Assembly (NCBI RefSeq): GCF_003173735.1
Contig: NZ_CP029551.1
Coordinates: 4,789,001-4,853,000, forward strand
Reading direction: 5' to 3'
From: Methylobacterium radiodurans
GTDB taxonomy: Bacteria > Pseudomonadota > Alphaproteobacteria > Rhizobiales > Beijerinckiaceae
Length of the DNA: 64,000 bases
The notes under the pieces are model-generated. The model had not been told where the DNA came from, did not search any database, and worked only from the letters and a program-made list of their open reading frames with translations. Of this stretch, positions 15,305 through 27,984 are shown piece by piece. A program made the translations under genes and the position numbers. The first letter of the stretch is position 1. Each line of letters begins with the position of its first letter.

Positions 15305-16168
15305 ATGTCGCTGAGGATTGGATCTCTCCTGACGTCGCCCCGGCTTGCGCGCGGCCGCATCGCCGGTCTCGCCCGCCGGGCCATCGCCGTGGCGGCGCTC
15401 GCCGGCCTCGCCGCCTGCGCCCAGAACAGCGACTTCTACCCGACCAAGGGCGACGTGAAGCCCCACCCGGGCGTGGCGCGGGCCAAGCGCCACCCGATCC
15501 AGGGTATCGACATCTCCAAGTGGCAGGGCCCGATCGACTGGGCCTCGGTGCGCGCCGCGGGCACCCAGTTCGCCTTCATCAAGGCGACAGAGGGCGGCGA
15601 CCACGTCGATGAGCGTTTCCGCGAGAATTGGGAGGGCGCGGGCCGCGCCGGGGTGCCGCGGGGCGCCTACCACTTCGTGTTCTGGTGCCGCTCGGCCAAG
15701 GACCAGATGGACTGGTTCAAGCGCAACGTGCCGAACGACCCGACCGCCCTGCCGCCGGTGCTCGACGTCGAGTGGAACGGCCACTCGCAGACCTGCCCGA
15801 AGAAGCTCCCGAAGGAGCAGGCGCTGGCGATGACCCGCTACATGCTGGAGGAGATGGAGCGCTACACCGGCAAGCGCCCGATCATCTACACCGACATCAC
15901 CTTCCACAAGGATGTGCTGGAAGGCGAGTTGCCGGATTACCCGCACTGGCTGCGCTCGACCGCCGCGGAGCCCGAGCAGCGCTTCGCCAACCGCCGCTGG
16001 ATGCTCTGGCAGTTCACCTCGACGGGCCGGGTTCCGGGCGTGCGCGGCGACGTGGATCGCAACGCTTTCTACGGCACTCAGGCGGAATGGGCCTCGTTCC
16101 TCTCGACGGATTGCGACCCGCGCGACCATCACCGCCTGTCCTCGCAGGGGCTCTGCTCGGGAAAGTGA
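15305..16168 (+). CDS. Glycoside hydrolase family 25 lysozyme-like lipoprotein
   Basis: This 287-residue protein is a GH25 muramidase that would cleave the beta-1,4 bond between MurNAc and GlcNAc in peptidoglycan. It has a basic N-terminus, a hydrophobic segment (AIAVAALAGLAAC) with a lipobox-like LAAC near residue 38, and then the GH25 barrel. The barrel shows HPIQGIDISKWQGPIDW, FIKATEGGD, the catalytic pair in VLDVEW, and IIYTDITF. Predicted localisation is as an envelope lipoprotein. It is a single gene, divergent from DUF488. Confidence 0.88.
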   Translation: MSLRIGSLLTSPRLARGRIAGLARRAIAVAALAGLAACAQNSDFYPTKGDVKPHPGVARAKRHPIQGIDISKWQGPIDWASVRAAGTQFAFIKATEGGDHVDERFRENWEGAGRAGVPRGAYHFVFWCRSAKDQMDWFKRNVPNDPTALPPVLDVEWNGHSQTCPKKLPKEQALAMTRYMLEEMERYTGKRPIIYTDITFHKDVLEGELPDYPHWLRSTAAEPEQRFANRRWMLWQFTSTGRVPGVRGDVDRNAFYGTQAEWASFLSTDCDPRDHHRLSSQGLCSGK

Positions 16169-16249
16169 GTGGGCTCGGGTGGCTCGCCCGAACACCGCCT
16201 GCAACGACAAATGACGATGCGGGAAAGAAAACTCGGGATGTGTTCACGG

Positions 16250-16308
16250 TCTGTCTAGAAGCAGACAGATTTCGCGCAATCGATGTTGTAGGAGAGTCGG
16301 CACTCTCC
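16250..16308. promoter_or_regulatory. Two inverted repeats in the leader of the Crp/Fnr-type gene
   Basis: The first is tctgtct-N6-agacaga (16250-16269). The second is ggagagt-cggc-actctcc (16291-16308). Both are perfect 7-bp dyads within 75 bases of the regulator's start. Either may be an operator, or the second may form a hairpin in the mRNA leader that includes the only Shine-Dalgarno-like GGAG. Confidence 0.45.
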
Positions 16309-16323
16309 CACCAGACATAAGCT

Positions 16324-17061
16324 ATGCCGGCAGCGCCCGTTTCCTCGTTCGAGGGCAATCACCTTCTCAAGGCGCTGAGCGATGCGGACCGCGGTCTCGT
16401 CGTACCACATCTGGAGACCGTGACGGTCGGGCGAGGCGAGATTCTCTTCGAGGCCGGAAGCGAGGTCCAGACGATCATCTTCCCATGCGAGCAGACGGTG
16501 GTCTCGCTCCTGATAACCATGCAGGACGGACGTCGCGCCGAGACCGCCACGATCGGGCGCGAGGGCGCGGTCGGCGGTATCGTCAGCAACGGCCGCATCC
16601 CGGCCTCGACCCAGGCGGTGGTCCAGATCGGCGGACGCATCCTGCGGATCGATTCCGTGCGCCTTCAGGATGCCAAGCGCCGCTCCGCCACCCTGCGCGA
16701 CCTCCTGAGCCGCTACGGCGACTGCCTGCTCGCCCAGGTCCTACAATCCGTCGCCTGCAACGCCCTGCATCCGATCGAGCAGCGCTGCCTGCGCTGGCTC
16801 CTCACCCTCCAGGACCGGCTCGGTACCGACGAGTTGCCGGTCACGCACGAGGTGCTGGCCGCGATGCTCGGCGTGCAGCGCACATACCTGACCCGGGTGC
16901 TCAGTGCGCTGCAGGCACAGGGGCTGATCCGGGTGGGGCGCGGGCGCATCCAGGTGCTCGGCCGCCCCGAGATGGAGGCCGGCGCCTGCGAGTGCCACGC
17001 GGTGGTGCGCCAGCACTACGAGGCGGTGCTTGGGGGAATCCTGCCGGGTTTCGCGCGCTGA
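16324..17061 (+). CDS. Crp/Fnr-family transcriptional regulator
   Basis: This 245-residue regulator has an N-terminal cyclic-nucleotide-binding-type beta barrel (about 15-130) and a C-terminal winged helix (about 150-230). The effector domain lacks the cluster of Cys needed for an Fnr iron-sulphur centre. The recognition region reads TDELPVTHEVLAAMLGVQRTYLTRVLSALQAQGLIRVGRGRIQV, typical of the large alphaproteobacterial subgroup of orphan Crp/Fnr proteins. The ligand is unknown. No ribosome site is visible next to the ATG; paired inverted repeats precede it. Confidence 0.88.
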   Translation: MPAAPVSSFEGNHLLKALSDADRGLVVPHLETVTVGRGEILFEAGSEVQTIIFPCEQTVVSLLITMQDGRRAETATIGREGAVGGIVSNGRIPASTQAVVQIGGRILRIDSVRLQDAKRRSATLRDLLSRYGDCLLAQVLQSVACNALHPIEQRCLRWLLTLQDRLGTDELPVTHEVLAAMLGVQRTYLTRVLSALQAQGLIRVGRGRIQVLGRPEMEAGACECHAVVRQHYEAVLGGILPGFAR

Positions 17062-17182
17062 CGGTGATGCCGCGTCCGCGAACCCGCCCCTTGACCGGAC
17101 GGTTGCGCCCGTTAAGGCATCGCGGCCAGTCCGGCTCCCGCGACATCGCGCGGGACGAGGACCCGCCGTCCCGACCGGACCG

Positions 17183-19492
17183 ATGACCGACCGCCCAGCC
17201 GACGATGCCCGCGAGACCGGGCGCCTCGACAGCCCGGACCCGCGCCTCGTGCGCCTGGGCGAGAGCGCGCTCCTCATGCGCCTCGCCCTCGATGCCGGCG
17301 ATATCGGGATCTGGGCCTATGATCCCGTGGCGGACCGGCTCGAATGGGACGGGCGGACCCGCGCCCTGTTCGGACTCGGCCCGGACGAGCCGCCGAGCCA
17401 CGCGGGCACCTTCCTGCCGCTCCTGCATCCGCAGGACCGCGACGCCGTGGACGCCGCGTTCCGGCAGGCTCTGCGACCGGACGGGCCGGGCCTGCTCGAC
17501 GTCGAGTGCCGCGTCCGCCCCCCGGGCGCCGGAGGGTCGGAGGACGTGCAGCGCTGGCTGGCGGTCCGGGGCCGGCACGTGGTCGCGGGCGGCCGCACGA
17601 CCCAAATCGTCGGCACGGTGCGCGACATCTCCCGCCGCATGCGGGCCGCGCGCGCCGAGGAGGCTGTGCGCGAGCGCTACCGGCTCGTCACCCGCGCCAC
17701 CAACGACGCGATCTGGGACTGGAATCTCGCTACCGACGTGGTCGAGTGGAACGAGGCGCTGACCAGCGCCTACGGCTGGGAGCCGCACCGGGTCGAGCCG
17801 ACCGGCGCCTGGTGGCTCGCCCAGATCCACCCGGCCGACCGCGACCGGGTGGAGGAGGACATCCGCGCCGTGATCGCCGGGAGCGCCGCCGAGTGGCGCC
17901 ACGAGTACCGCTTCCGGCGCGGGGACGGGTCCTGCGCGGAGGTGCTCGACCGCGGCTACATGGTCCGGGACGCCGAGGGGCGCCCGCTGCGCATCATCGG
18001 CGCGATGCTCGACGTGACCGAGCGCAACCGGAGCGAGGCGCAGTTCCGCGCGATCTTCGAGGGCGCCAATCTCGGCATCGTCCAGCTCGATCCCCGCAGC
18101 CTCACGGTGCTGCGGGTCAACCCGAAGCTCTGCGCGCTCTGGGGGGCGCCCGCCGAGGCGATCGTCGGCCGCTCCGTCGCGGTCTGGACCCCTGAGGAGG
18201 ATGCCGAGGCCCGGGACCGGCTGCATCGCCGCCTCGCCGGGGGCGAGATCCTGCAGGAGACCCTGGAGAAGCGCTACCGGCGGGCGGACGGGCGGATCAT
18301 CTGGGCGCGGGTCAACCTCGTCTCGCAGGTGTTCGGCGACGATATCCTGACCACCGCGATGATTGAGGACATCACGCAGGAGCGCCTGGACGCGGCGCGC
18401 CGGCAGGCGCTGGTCGAGATCGGCGATGCCCTGCGCGCGGCGCGCGGGCGCGGGGCTGTGCTGGCGGCGGCGGTCTCGGTGATCGGTCGGGCCCTTCAGG
18501 CGCGCTGGGCCGGCTTCAGCAGCCTCGACGGGGCGGCGGGCCTCGCGCCGGCCGAGGCGCTCTGGCACCGGCCGGGGGAGGCCCACCCCGGGGTCCTCGG
18601 CGCCGGGCTCCGCTGCCCCGCCGCCGTCGCGCTCCTGCGCGTGGGCGCGCGCCTCGCGGTGGCCGACATCGCGCACGATCCGCGGGTGGCGGACGACGCG
18701 CCGGCCTTCGCGGCGCTCGGCACCCGCGCGGCGATCCTGGTGCCGGTGGGCGCGCACGGGCGTGTCGTCAGCGTGCTCGGCGTCCATGAGGCGGCGCCCC
18801 GCACCTGGACGCCCGACGAGATCGACTTCGTGCGCGAGGTTGCCGAGCGCGTCCGCGACGGGCTCGGCCGCATGCAGGCCGAGGACCAGCAATCCCTGCG
18901 CAACCGGGAGCTCAGCCACCGGCTCAAGAACACCCTGGCGATGGTGCAGGCCATCGTCTCGCAGACCCTGCGCGACGTGCAGGATCTCGAGGTGGCCAAG
19001 GAGGCCCTGGCCGCCCGCCTCGTCGCGCTCGGTAAGGCGCACGACATCCTGCTCACGGGCGATTCCGAGGGTGCCGCGATGGCGGCGGTGATCGCGGGCG
19101 CGCTCGCGCTCCACGATGACGGTCGGCCCGGACGTTTCGCGCTGAGCGGGCCGCCGGTGGCGGTCGGGCCGCGGGCCGCCCTGTCGCTCGCGCTGATGAT
19201 CCACGAGCTCGCCACCAACGCGGCGAAGTACGGCGCCCTGTCCCTGCCCGACGGCCGGATCGCGGTCGCGTGGTCGGTCGTGCCGGACGGGGCGGACGCA
19301 ACCGTCAATCTCGCCTGGACGGAGCGGGGCGGACCGCCCGTCGTTCCACCCGCGCATCGCGGTTTCGGCTCGCGGCTGATCGAGCGGGGGCTCGCCGGCG
19401 CGGTCGGCGGCGCGGTGAGCCTCGACTACGCGCCCGAGGGGCTGGCCTGCCGGGTCGCCGCCCCCCTCAGCGGCTTCCAGGCCGCCGAGTAG
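17183..19492 (+). CDS. PAS-GAF hybrid sensor histidine kinase, HWE type
   Basis: This 769-residue kinase is predicted to be cytosolic. Three PAS/PAC modules (about 35-155, 165-290 and 295-415) are followed by a GAF domain (about 420-560) and a kinase core. The phospho-acceptor region reads NRELSHRLKNTLAMVQAIVSQTLRD with His near 579. The ATP-binding N-box is IHELATNAAKYGAL, and the WTERGGPPV segment supplies the Trp-x-Glu that names the HWE family. HWE kinases in this group commonly control general stress or light/redox responses. No response regulator is adjacent. The start at ATG 17183 is preferred over an upstream in-frame GTG that overlaps the Crp-type gene. Confidence 0.9.
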   Translation: MTDRPADDARETGRLDSPDPRLVRLGESALLMRLALDAGDIGIWAYDPVADRLEWDGRTRALFGLGPDEPPSHAGTFLPLLHPQDRDAVDAAFRQALRPDGPGLLDVECRVRPPGAGGSEDVQRWLAVRGRHVVAGGRTTQIVGTVRDISRRMRAARAEEAVRERYRLVTRATNDAIWDWNLATDVVEWNEALTSAYGWEPHRVEPTGAWWLAQIHPADRDRVEEDIRAVIAGSAAEWRHEYRFRRGDGSCAEVLDRGYMVRDAEGRPLRIIGAMLDVTERNRSEAQFRAIFEGANLGIVQLDPRSLTVLRVNPKLCALWGAPAEAIVGRSVAVWTPEEDAEARDRLHRRLAGGEILQETLEKRYRRADGRIIWARVNLVSQVFGDDILTTAMIEDITQERLDAARRQALVEIGDALRAARGRGAVLAAAVSVIGRALQARWAGFSSLDGAAGLAPAEALWHRPGEAHPGVLGAGLRCPAAVALLRVGARLAVADIAHDPRVADDAPAFAALGTRAAILVPVGAHGRVVSVLGVHEAAPRTWTPDEIDFVREVAERVRDGLGRMQAEDQQSLRNRELSHRLKNTLAMVQAIVSQTLRDVQDLEVAKEALAARLVALGKAHDILLTGDSEGAAMAAVIAGALALHDDGRPGRFALSGPPVAVGPRAALSLALMIHELATNAAKYGALSLPDGRIAVAWSVVPDGADATVNLAWTERGGPPVVPPAHRGFGSRLIERGLAGAVGGAVSLDYAPEGLACRVAAPLSGFQAAE

Positions 19493-19535
19493 GCGCGCGC
19501 CGACCTCGGACCTTATCGGACTTCTGAAGAACGGC

Positions 19536-21569
19536 TCAGGCCGCCCGCACGGTCGCCAGAAACCCGCCGACCGCTGCCCGCAGGTCGCTCGCCTGCCGGG
19601 AGAGTTCGGCGGAGGCGGCGAGCACCTGGGCCGAGCCTGCGCTCGCGGTCGCCGCCGTCTCGCTGACGCCGGCGATATGGGAGGAGACGGTGCGGCTCCC
19701 CTGCGAGGCCTGCGCGGTGGTGCGGGCGATCTCGACGGTCGCGGCCCCCTGCTCCTCGACGGCCGCCGCGATGTCGCCGCCGATCCGCGAGAGGCGATGA
19801 ATGACCCCGTTGATGCCGCCGATCGCCGCGACCGAGGCGTCCGTGGAACTGGTGATCTCCGAGACCTTCGCGCCGATCTCGGCGGTCGCCCGCGCGGTCT
19901 GGCCCGCGAGGTTCTTCACCTCGGCCGCCACCACCGCGAAGCCGCGACCGGCCTCGCCCGCGCGCGCCGCCTCGATCGTCGCGTTGAGCGCCAGCAGGTT
20001 GGTCTGGTCGGCGATCTCCGAGATCAGGCCGACGATCTGGCCGATGCTGCCCGCGGCGTGCGCGAGGCGCTGGACCTCGCCGGACATCGCGGCGGCGTCG
20101 CGCTCGGCCTCGGCCGAGAGGCCCGCCGAGGTGGAGGCCTGGGCGGCGATCTCGCGCACGGAGGCGGACAGCTCCTCGGTCGCGGCCGCGACGGTGTCGG
20201 CCGACAGCGCCGCCTCCTGCGAGGCGCTGGCGACCTGGCGGCTCAGCGCGGTTGTCTCCTGAGCGGCCTGCGCCATCGCGGTGGCGGCGGTCTGCAACTG
20301 GCCCGCGGCCTCCGACACGGCCCCGACGATGCCGCCGACCTGTGCCTCGAAGCCGTCGGCGATGTCGAGCACGGCCCGCCGCTGCGCCGCCGCGGTCTCC
20401 GCCGCGCTCCGCTCCCGCTCCGCTCGGTGGGCGCGGCCCTCGGCCACGCTCGCTCGGAACGCCTCGGCGGCCAGCGAGAGGGCGCGGACCTCGCGCGGGC
20501 CGCCCTGCGGGATCGTCACGTCCTCCTCGCCGCGCCCGATCGCGCCGAGCACCGTCGCCATCCGGGTCAGCGGCCGGGCGATGGCGCTGCCGAGGCCGAG
20601 CGCGAGCCCGGCGGAGAGCGCTAGGGTGGCGAGCCCGGCTGCGAGCCAGAGGGCGAGCGCCTGGTCGGCCCCGGCCCGGATCGCGTCCGCTGCCGCGACG
20701 AGTTCGGCGCTCAGGCGGTCCTCGACGCCCTTGAGCCCGTCGATGCGCTGCGTCGACAGACCGAACCAGTGCGGCGCGTCGCGGAAGGCCAGGGCCTCGC
20801 CCGGCGCCGTGTCGAGGGCGAGCCGGCGCAGGCGCACCACCTCGCGCGCCGGCGCGGTCGCCTCCACGGCGTCGAGGAGGGCCGCCTGCTCGGGCGTCGC
20901 GCCGGCCCGGAACTGGGCCTCGGCCCCCGTCTGGCCGGCGCCGAGCGCGGCGAGGCGCACCAGCCCCGCCTGGTCGAGCCGCCCGGCCGCGAAGGCGGCG
21001 GAGGCCGCCGCCCGCTCCTGGCCGGCATTCTCCTTGAGGATGAGGAAGGCCGCGTAGGCCGCCGCGCGGCCGGCGATGCTCGCCTCGCTCACGAGGCCCG
21101 CCATCCCGCGCACGATCCCGAGCCCCTCGCTGATCGCACCGGTGTAGAAGGCGACGGCCTGCGGCGGGGAGAGCCCGAGCCCGTCCACGCTCCGCCGATG
21201 GGCCGCGATCCCGCCGAGCGATTGCGCGAAGCGCGCGCCCCGCCCGCCGAGGATCGGGTCGTTCGCCGCCTCGGCGAGCCCGGTCAGGGCCGCGTCGGTC
21301 CGCGCGCGCTGGGCGGCGAGTTCCGCGCCGAACTGCGCGCCCTTCGAGCCGACGAACAGGCTGGACGCACCCCGCTCCCGCTGCGCCTCGTGCACGAAGG
21401 CGCTGATGCGGGTCGCGAGCCCGGCCAGATCCGCGATCCGCGCCATCTCGGTCCGCTGCTCCGCCCGCTCGGACACCGTGATCGCCGTCACAGCCCCGAA
21501 GGCGAGGCAGGGCGCGAGCGCCACCGCGACGATGCGCCCGCGCAGAGACGCCAGAAAACCCCCAGTCAT
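19536..21569 (-). CDS. Methyl-accepting chemotaxis protein with NIT sensor domain
   Basis: This 677-residue receptor has a first membrane helix at about 10-30 and a periplasmic NIT domain (about 50-295; [21 protein letters not shown] is its signature), a domain linked to nitrate/nitrite sensing. A second helix (about 300-325), a HAMP domain ([13 protein letters not shown]) and a complete signalling domain follow. The signalling tip, [22 protein letters not shown], is intact, unlike the broken receptor near 8 kb. No CheR-docking pentapeptide is seen at the C-terminus. No che genes are nearby. Confidence 0.92.
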   Translation of the reverse strand: MTGGFLASLRGRIVAVALAPCLAFGAVTAITVSERAEQRTEMARIADLAGLATRISAFVHEAQRERGASSLFVGSKGAQFGAELAAQRARTDAALTGLAEAANDPILGGRGARFAQSLGGIAAHRRSVDGLGLSPPQAVAFYTGAISEGLGIVRGMAGLVSEASIAGRAAAYAAFLILKENAGQERAAASAAFAAGRLDQAGLVRLAALGAGQTGAEAQFRAGATPEQAALLDAVEATAPAREVVRLRRLALDTAPGEALAFRDAPHWFGLSTQRIDGLKGVEDRLSAELVAAADAIRAGADQALALWLAAGLATLALSAGLALGLGSAIARPLTRMATVLGAIGRGEEDVTIPQGGPREVRALSLAAEAFRASVAEGRAHRAERERSAAETAAAQRRAVLDIADGFEAQVGGIVGAVSEAAGQLQTAATAMAQAAQETTALSRQVASASQEAALSADTVAAATEELSASVREIAAQASTSAGLSAEAERDAAAMSGEVQRLAHAAGSIGQIVGLISEIADQTNLLALNATIEAARAGEAGRGFAVVAAEVKNLAGQTARATAEIGAKVSEITSSTDASVAAIGGINGVIHRLSRIGGDIAAAVEEQGAATVEIARTTAQASQGSRTVSSHIAGVSETAATASAGSAQVLAASAELSRQASDLRAAVGGFLATVRAA

Positions 21570-21826
21570 GGCCCTTTCGCCTTTTTTCGCTTTCCTCTTT
21601 CGCTAAGCTCTGCAGCTTCCGGCATGAAGGAATCCTTGCAGCGGTGGGTGATGCTCAACTTAAGTGCATCTTGCATCCCGTTTGGTCCAATCCATCGCAT
21701 ATCCAATCTCGCGTCCGATGATTCTGCGGCTATACGTGCGCTCCCATTACAGCTTGGCCGGTCCCTGGCGTCGAAGCGGGGCGGCATCTGTCCCCTGCCC
21801 ACGATCCCGTGCGCGGGATTGTGGCT

Positions 21827-21841
21827 GTACCCTTTTCGTTC
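21827..21841 (+). promoter_or_regulatory. Candidate LexA (SOS) box upstream of uvrA
   Basis: The sequence GTAC-N7-GTTC differs by one base from the alphaproteobacterial LexA box GTTC-N7-GTTC. It is about 140 bases before the assigned uvrA start. uvrA is a standard SOS gene in this class, which supports the match. The rest of the 21570-21982 gap holds no gene. Confidence 0.45.
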
Positions 21842-21982
21842 TAAGGAGGCCCGACGATTCGGCTGAGGCTTGCGCGTCGCCCCGCCTTGTCACCGGCGCG
21901 GCGCGTCCGACATGAGCGGCAGGGCGCAGGCCGCCCCGCCCGAACGCCGCCGCACGAAGACGCCCCGAAAGACCGCCCGCCC

Positions 21983-25114
<3,132 letters not shown>

Positions 25115-25621
25115 CAGACTCGCGCCTCCCGCGGGGGGGTGATTCTCCGGGCTGCCGGCTCGATTCGGAGCGGCGCGCGGACTGTCCGCGTGCCGAAGCG
25201 GCACGAACCTGCTCCACGAGCGGGCAGCGCCCGCTCCCGCACCGGGGCGGCGGTGGCGACCCTCCCGGCCTTCCTTGCCGGATTCTCCCGGGCGGCCGCC
25301 CCGCGCAACAGCTTGACCATTCTGAGTTATTTTGCCGGGTCGTCCGCCGCGGCGGTGGCAGATCAGACAAGAACAGGTCCTTCGGCGCTGCGGCAGGAAT
25401 GCGGCTTTTGCGCAACGCTGCGAGCGCTTCTGCCCGCCGGGCAGGCATTCCACTGTCCTTCCGAGGCTTCGTGTAGAATAGTCCCAATCGTTGAGACTTG
25501 GGGTGGCGCCGTAAGGGGGCACCCGGCACCGGGCGATTCGGGGGCTGCACGGCAGCGGACCGGAACCGAAGTGCCGGGGCTGCGGGACGGAGGCCAGGGA
25601 TCCTTGGGAAGGAACGATAAC
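25115..25621. other. Long leader region before the outer-membrane channel gene
   Basis: About 500 bases contain no convincing gene on either strand. A TTGACC hexamer at 25313 and a TAGAAT hexamer near 25474 resemble promoter parts but do not form a correctly spaced pair. The region probably holds the promoter and untranslated leader of the following, probably highly expressed, gene. Confidence 0.35.
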
Positions 25622-26626
25622 ATGATGAAGAAGTGGCTCGCAGCCGGCGCGCTCGCGCTCACGGCCGGCGCGACGGCGACGCCGGCGCTCGCTCAGACGA
25701 CCACGGTGCCCGGTGAGCAGGTCGGCCTCGCGGCCGCCGCGCCGCTCCCGGAGGGTATCTACGCGATCAACACCTTCACCTACCGCCGTCCTGATGCGCC
25801 CTCCTCGGCGCTGTCCGGCTCCGCCGACACGGCGGTCAACATCCCGCTGCTGGTCTGGTCGACCCCCTGGCGTCCGCTCGATGCGAACCTCCGGTTCCTC
25901 GTCGCCGCGCCGACGGTCTTCGCCTTCACGCGCAACCCGGCCGGCGTCGCCAACCGCGACATCTCGATCAACGTCGGCACCTTCGTGTCCGCCCAGCTGG
26001 CTTGGGACCTCGGCGGCGGCTTCAGCACCGCCCTGCTCGGCGGCGTGTACCTGAACGACCTGAACGGCGACCGCGGCTCGCTCTGCAACCCCGCTGCTCT
26101 GACCCCCCTCTGCACCCCGGTGCTGCCGCAGCTCTCGTCGAACACCTACCGCTTCGGCGTCGCCGGCAGCTACACCGCCGACGGCTGGAACATCACCGCC
26201 AACCTGACGGCCAACATCTACGACTCGCCCGGCCGCTTCCCCGGCCGCGTCGGCGGCCTGATCGGCCCGATCAACATCTCCGACGCGCTGAACATCGACC
26301 TCACCGCGACGAAGAAGTTCGGCAAGCTCGAGATCGGCGCCGTCGGTTACGGCACGTTCAACTTCGACATCGGCCCGCTGTCGGCCGCTGCCGGCAACCG
26401 CGGCCGGTTCGCCCTCGGCGGCCTCATCGGCTACGATTTCGGACCCTTCACCGCCCAGCTCTACGTCGCCCGCGACGTCGCCACCGGCGCCCGCTACCTG
26501 GACGCCCTCGGCCGGACCCGCGACAACTACTCGACCGACGGCTGGTTCCGCATCATCGCCCCGCTCTACACCGCGGCGGCCCCGGCTGCCCCGATCGCCC
26601 CGGCTCCGCTGGTGCGCAAGTACTGA
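25622..26626 (+). CDS. Outer-membrane channel-like protein (MetA-pathway transporter type)
   Basis: This 334-residue protein has a clear signal peptide (MMKKWLAAGALALTAG...TPALA-QT). The mature part alternates hydrophobic and polar residues in the manner of a beta barrel and ends with an aromatic residue (VRKY). Segments such as YAINTFTYRRPDAP, VNIPLLVWSTPW and LGGLIGYDFGPFTAQLY match the family of putative outer-membrane channels annotated as 'transporter / MetA pathway of phenol degradation'. The substrate is unknown. The ATG at 25622 has AAGGAA upstream. Codon use is strongly biased to the C-ending codons typical of abundant proteins. A strong terminator follows. Confidence 0.78.
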   Translation: MMKKWLAAGALALTAGATATPALAQTTTVPGEQVGLAAAAPLPEGIYAINTFTYRRPDAPSSALSGSADTAVNIPLLVWSTPWRPLDANLRFLVAAPTVFAFTRNPAGVANRDISINVGTFVSAQLAWDLGGGFSTALLGGVYLNDLNGDRGSLCNPAALTPLCTPVLPQLSSNTYRFGVAGSYTADGWNITANLTANIYDSPGRFPGRVGGLIGPINISDALNIDLTATKKFGKLEIGAVGYGTFNFDIGPLSAAAGNRGRFALGGLIGYDFGPFTAQLYVARDVATGARYLDALGRTRDNYSTDGWFRIIAPLYTAAAPAAPIAPAPLVRKY

Positions 26627-26673
26627 TCGCCGGTTCGGGCGCCTTCGGGCGCCCGTCCATCGCGCTTCGGAAG

Positions 26674-26708
26674 AGCCGCCCGGTTATCGCCGGGCGGCTT
26701 TCTCATTT
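26674..26708 (+). terminator. Rho-independent terminator
   Basis: A perfect 10-bp stem (agccgcccgg / ccgggcggct) with a six-base loop is followed by a T-rich tail (ttctcattttt). It lies 48 bases after the outer-membrane channel gene. Confidence 0.85.
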
Positions 26709-26835
26709 TTCGTCCGGCGTCGAATCCGATCGGCCGAAACGGCTGTCGGCGGCGCGGCGGTGTCCTATCTCAGCGCGGATCCCCAGGCCGGGACCTTCCC
26801 GGCAGGGCCGGAGACGCGAGCGGCGGGTGAGCGGC

Positions 26836-27807
26836 ATGAGTAGCCAGGGCGACTGGAAGATCCCGGCATCCGTCCAGCCAAAGGCCGCCGACTACCACTA
26901 CGACCTCGAACGGGCGGTCTCTGCCGTCGTGGCACTGTCGACCCGCATCCCGGAGACCGCCTTCACCGCGGAGGTGCTGGGCACCGAGCGGGCCGGCAAC
27001 GGCGTGGTGATCCGCGATGACGGCCTCGTCCTCACCATCGGCTACCTCGTCACCGAGGCCGAGACCGTGTGGCTGACCACCCATGACGGCCGCTCGGTGC
27101 CCGGCCACGTGATGGGGTTCGACGCCGCCACCGGGTTCGGTCTCGTGCAGGCGCTCGGGCGGCTCGACGTTCCGGTCCTGCGGCTCGGCGATTCCCGTAC
27201 CCTCAAGGTCGGCGACCGCGCGGTGGTTGCCGGTGCGGGCGGGCGCTCCCGGGCCGTCTCCGTCGAACTCGTCGCCCGGCAGGAATTCGCCGGCTACTGG
27301 GAATACGTCCTGGACGAGGCGCTCTTCACCGCGCCGTCCCACCCGCACTGGGGCGGGACCGCCCTGATCGGGCCGGAGGGCGAACTTCTGGGCATCGGCT
27401 CGCTGCAGTTGCAGCAGGGCGGGGGCAGTGCCCGCGCGATCAACATGGTGGTACCGATCGAGCTCCTGCCCCCGATCCTCGACGACATCATCGCGCGCGG
27501 CCGGCCGAACCGGCCGCCCCGGCCGTGGCTCGGCCTCTACGCGACGGAGAGCGACGAGGGCCTTGTGGTGATGGGGCTCGCCGACAACGGCCCGGCCGAG
27601 AGCGCCGACCTGCGGATCGGCGACCTGATCGAGGCCGTGGCGGGCGAGCCGGTCGCCGATCTCGCGGATCTCTTCCGCAGCGTCTGGGCGCTGGGCGAGG
27701 CGGGCGTGCGCGTGCCGCTGACCGTGCGGCGCGACGGGCGCACGCTGAAGCTCACGGTGGTCTCCGGCGACCGCGAGCGCTTCCTGATCAGCCCGCCGCT
27801 GCACTGA
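26836..27807 (+). CDS. Trypsin-fold PDZ protein lacking the catalytic triad (pseudoprotease)
   Basis: This 323-residue protein is similar to DegP/HtrA serine proteases along its length: a chymotrypsin-like domain (about 20-220) followed by one PDZ domain (about 230-320, with GLADNGPAESADLRIGDLIEAVAGEPV). However, the positions of the triad are all changed. The motif normally ending TNNHVV reads TIGYLVTEA (His lost), the TDLAL strand reads TGFGLVQ (Asp lost), and GNSGGAL reads HPHWGGTALIG (Ser lost). There is no signal peptide. It is therefore probably a non-catalytic binding or scaffold protein in the cytosol. It follows the channel gene but is separated from it by a terminator. Confidence 0.8.
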   Translation: MSSQGDWKIPASVQPKAADYHYDLERAVSAVVALSTRIPETAFTAEVLGTERAGNGVVIRDDGLVLTIGYLVTEAETVWLTTHDGRSVPGHVMGFDAATGFGLVQALGRLDVPVLRLGDSRTLKVGDRAVVAGAGGRSRAVSVELVARQEFAGYWEYVLDEALFTAPSHPHWGGTALIGPEGELLGIGSLQLQQGGGSARAINMVVPIELLPPILDDIIARGRPNRPPRPWLGLYATESDEGLVVMGLADNGPAESADLRIGDLIEAVAGEPVADLADLFRSVWALGEAGVRVPLTVRRDGRTLKLTVVSGDRERFLISPPLH

Positions 27808-27851
27808 GCCGTCCGGCGCTGTCGGTGCGGCGCAGAACCCTCGCCCGCAGT

Positions 27852-27879
27852 CTCGCGTTGAGCATCCCGCGAGGCTTTT
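27852..27879 (+). terminator. Weak terminator-like hairpin
   Basis: A 6-bp stem ctcgcg/cgcgag with a ten-base loop is followed by gcttttc. It lies 45 bases after the pseudoprotease gene. It is plausible but short. Confidence 0.35.
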
Positions 27880-27984
27880 CCTGACCGAAGGCTAGCTTCG
27901 CCTATCAGCGCCGGTTCATCCGCACGGGTGCAGCTTCCCCTGCGCCGTCCGGAGCCTCCGGCCCGGATATCAAGGAGATCCGTC

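Noticed and set aside
25313..25345. TTGACC hexamer as a promoter of the outer-membrane channel gene
   Set aside because: No -10 hexamer occurs at 16-18 bases downstream; the T-rich stretch is followed by GC-rich sequence.
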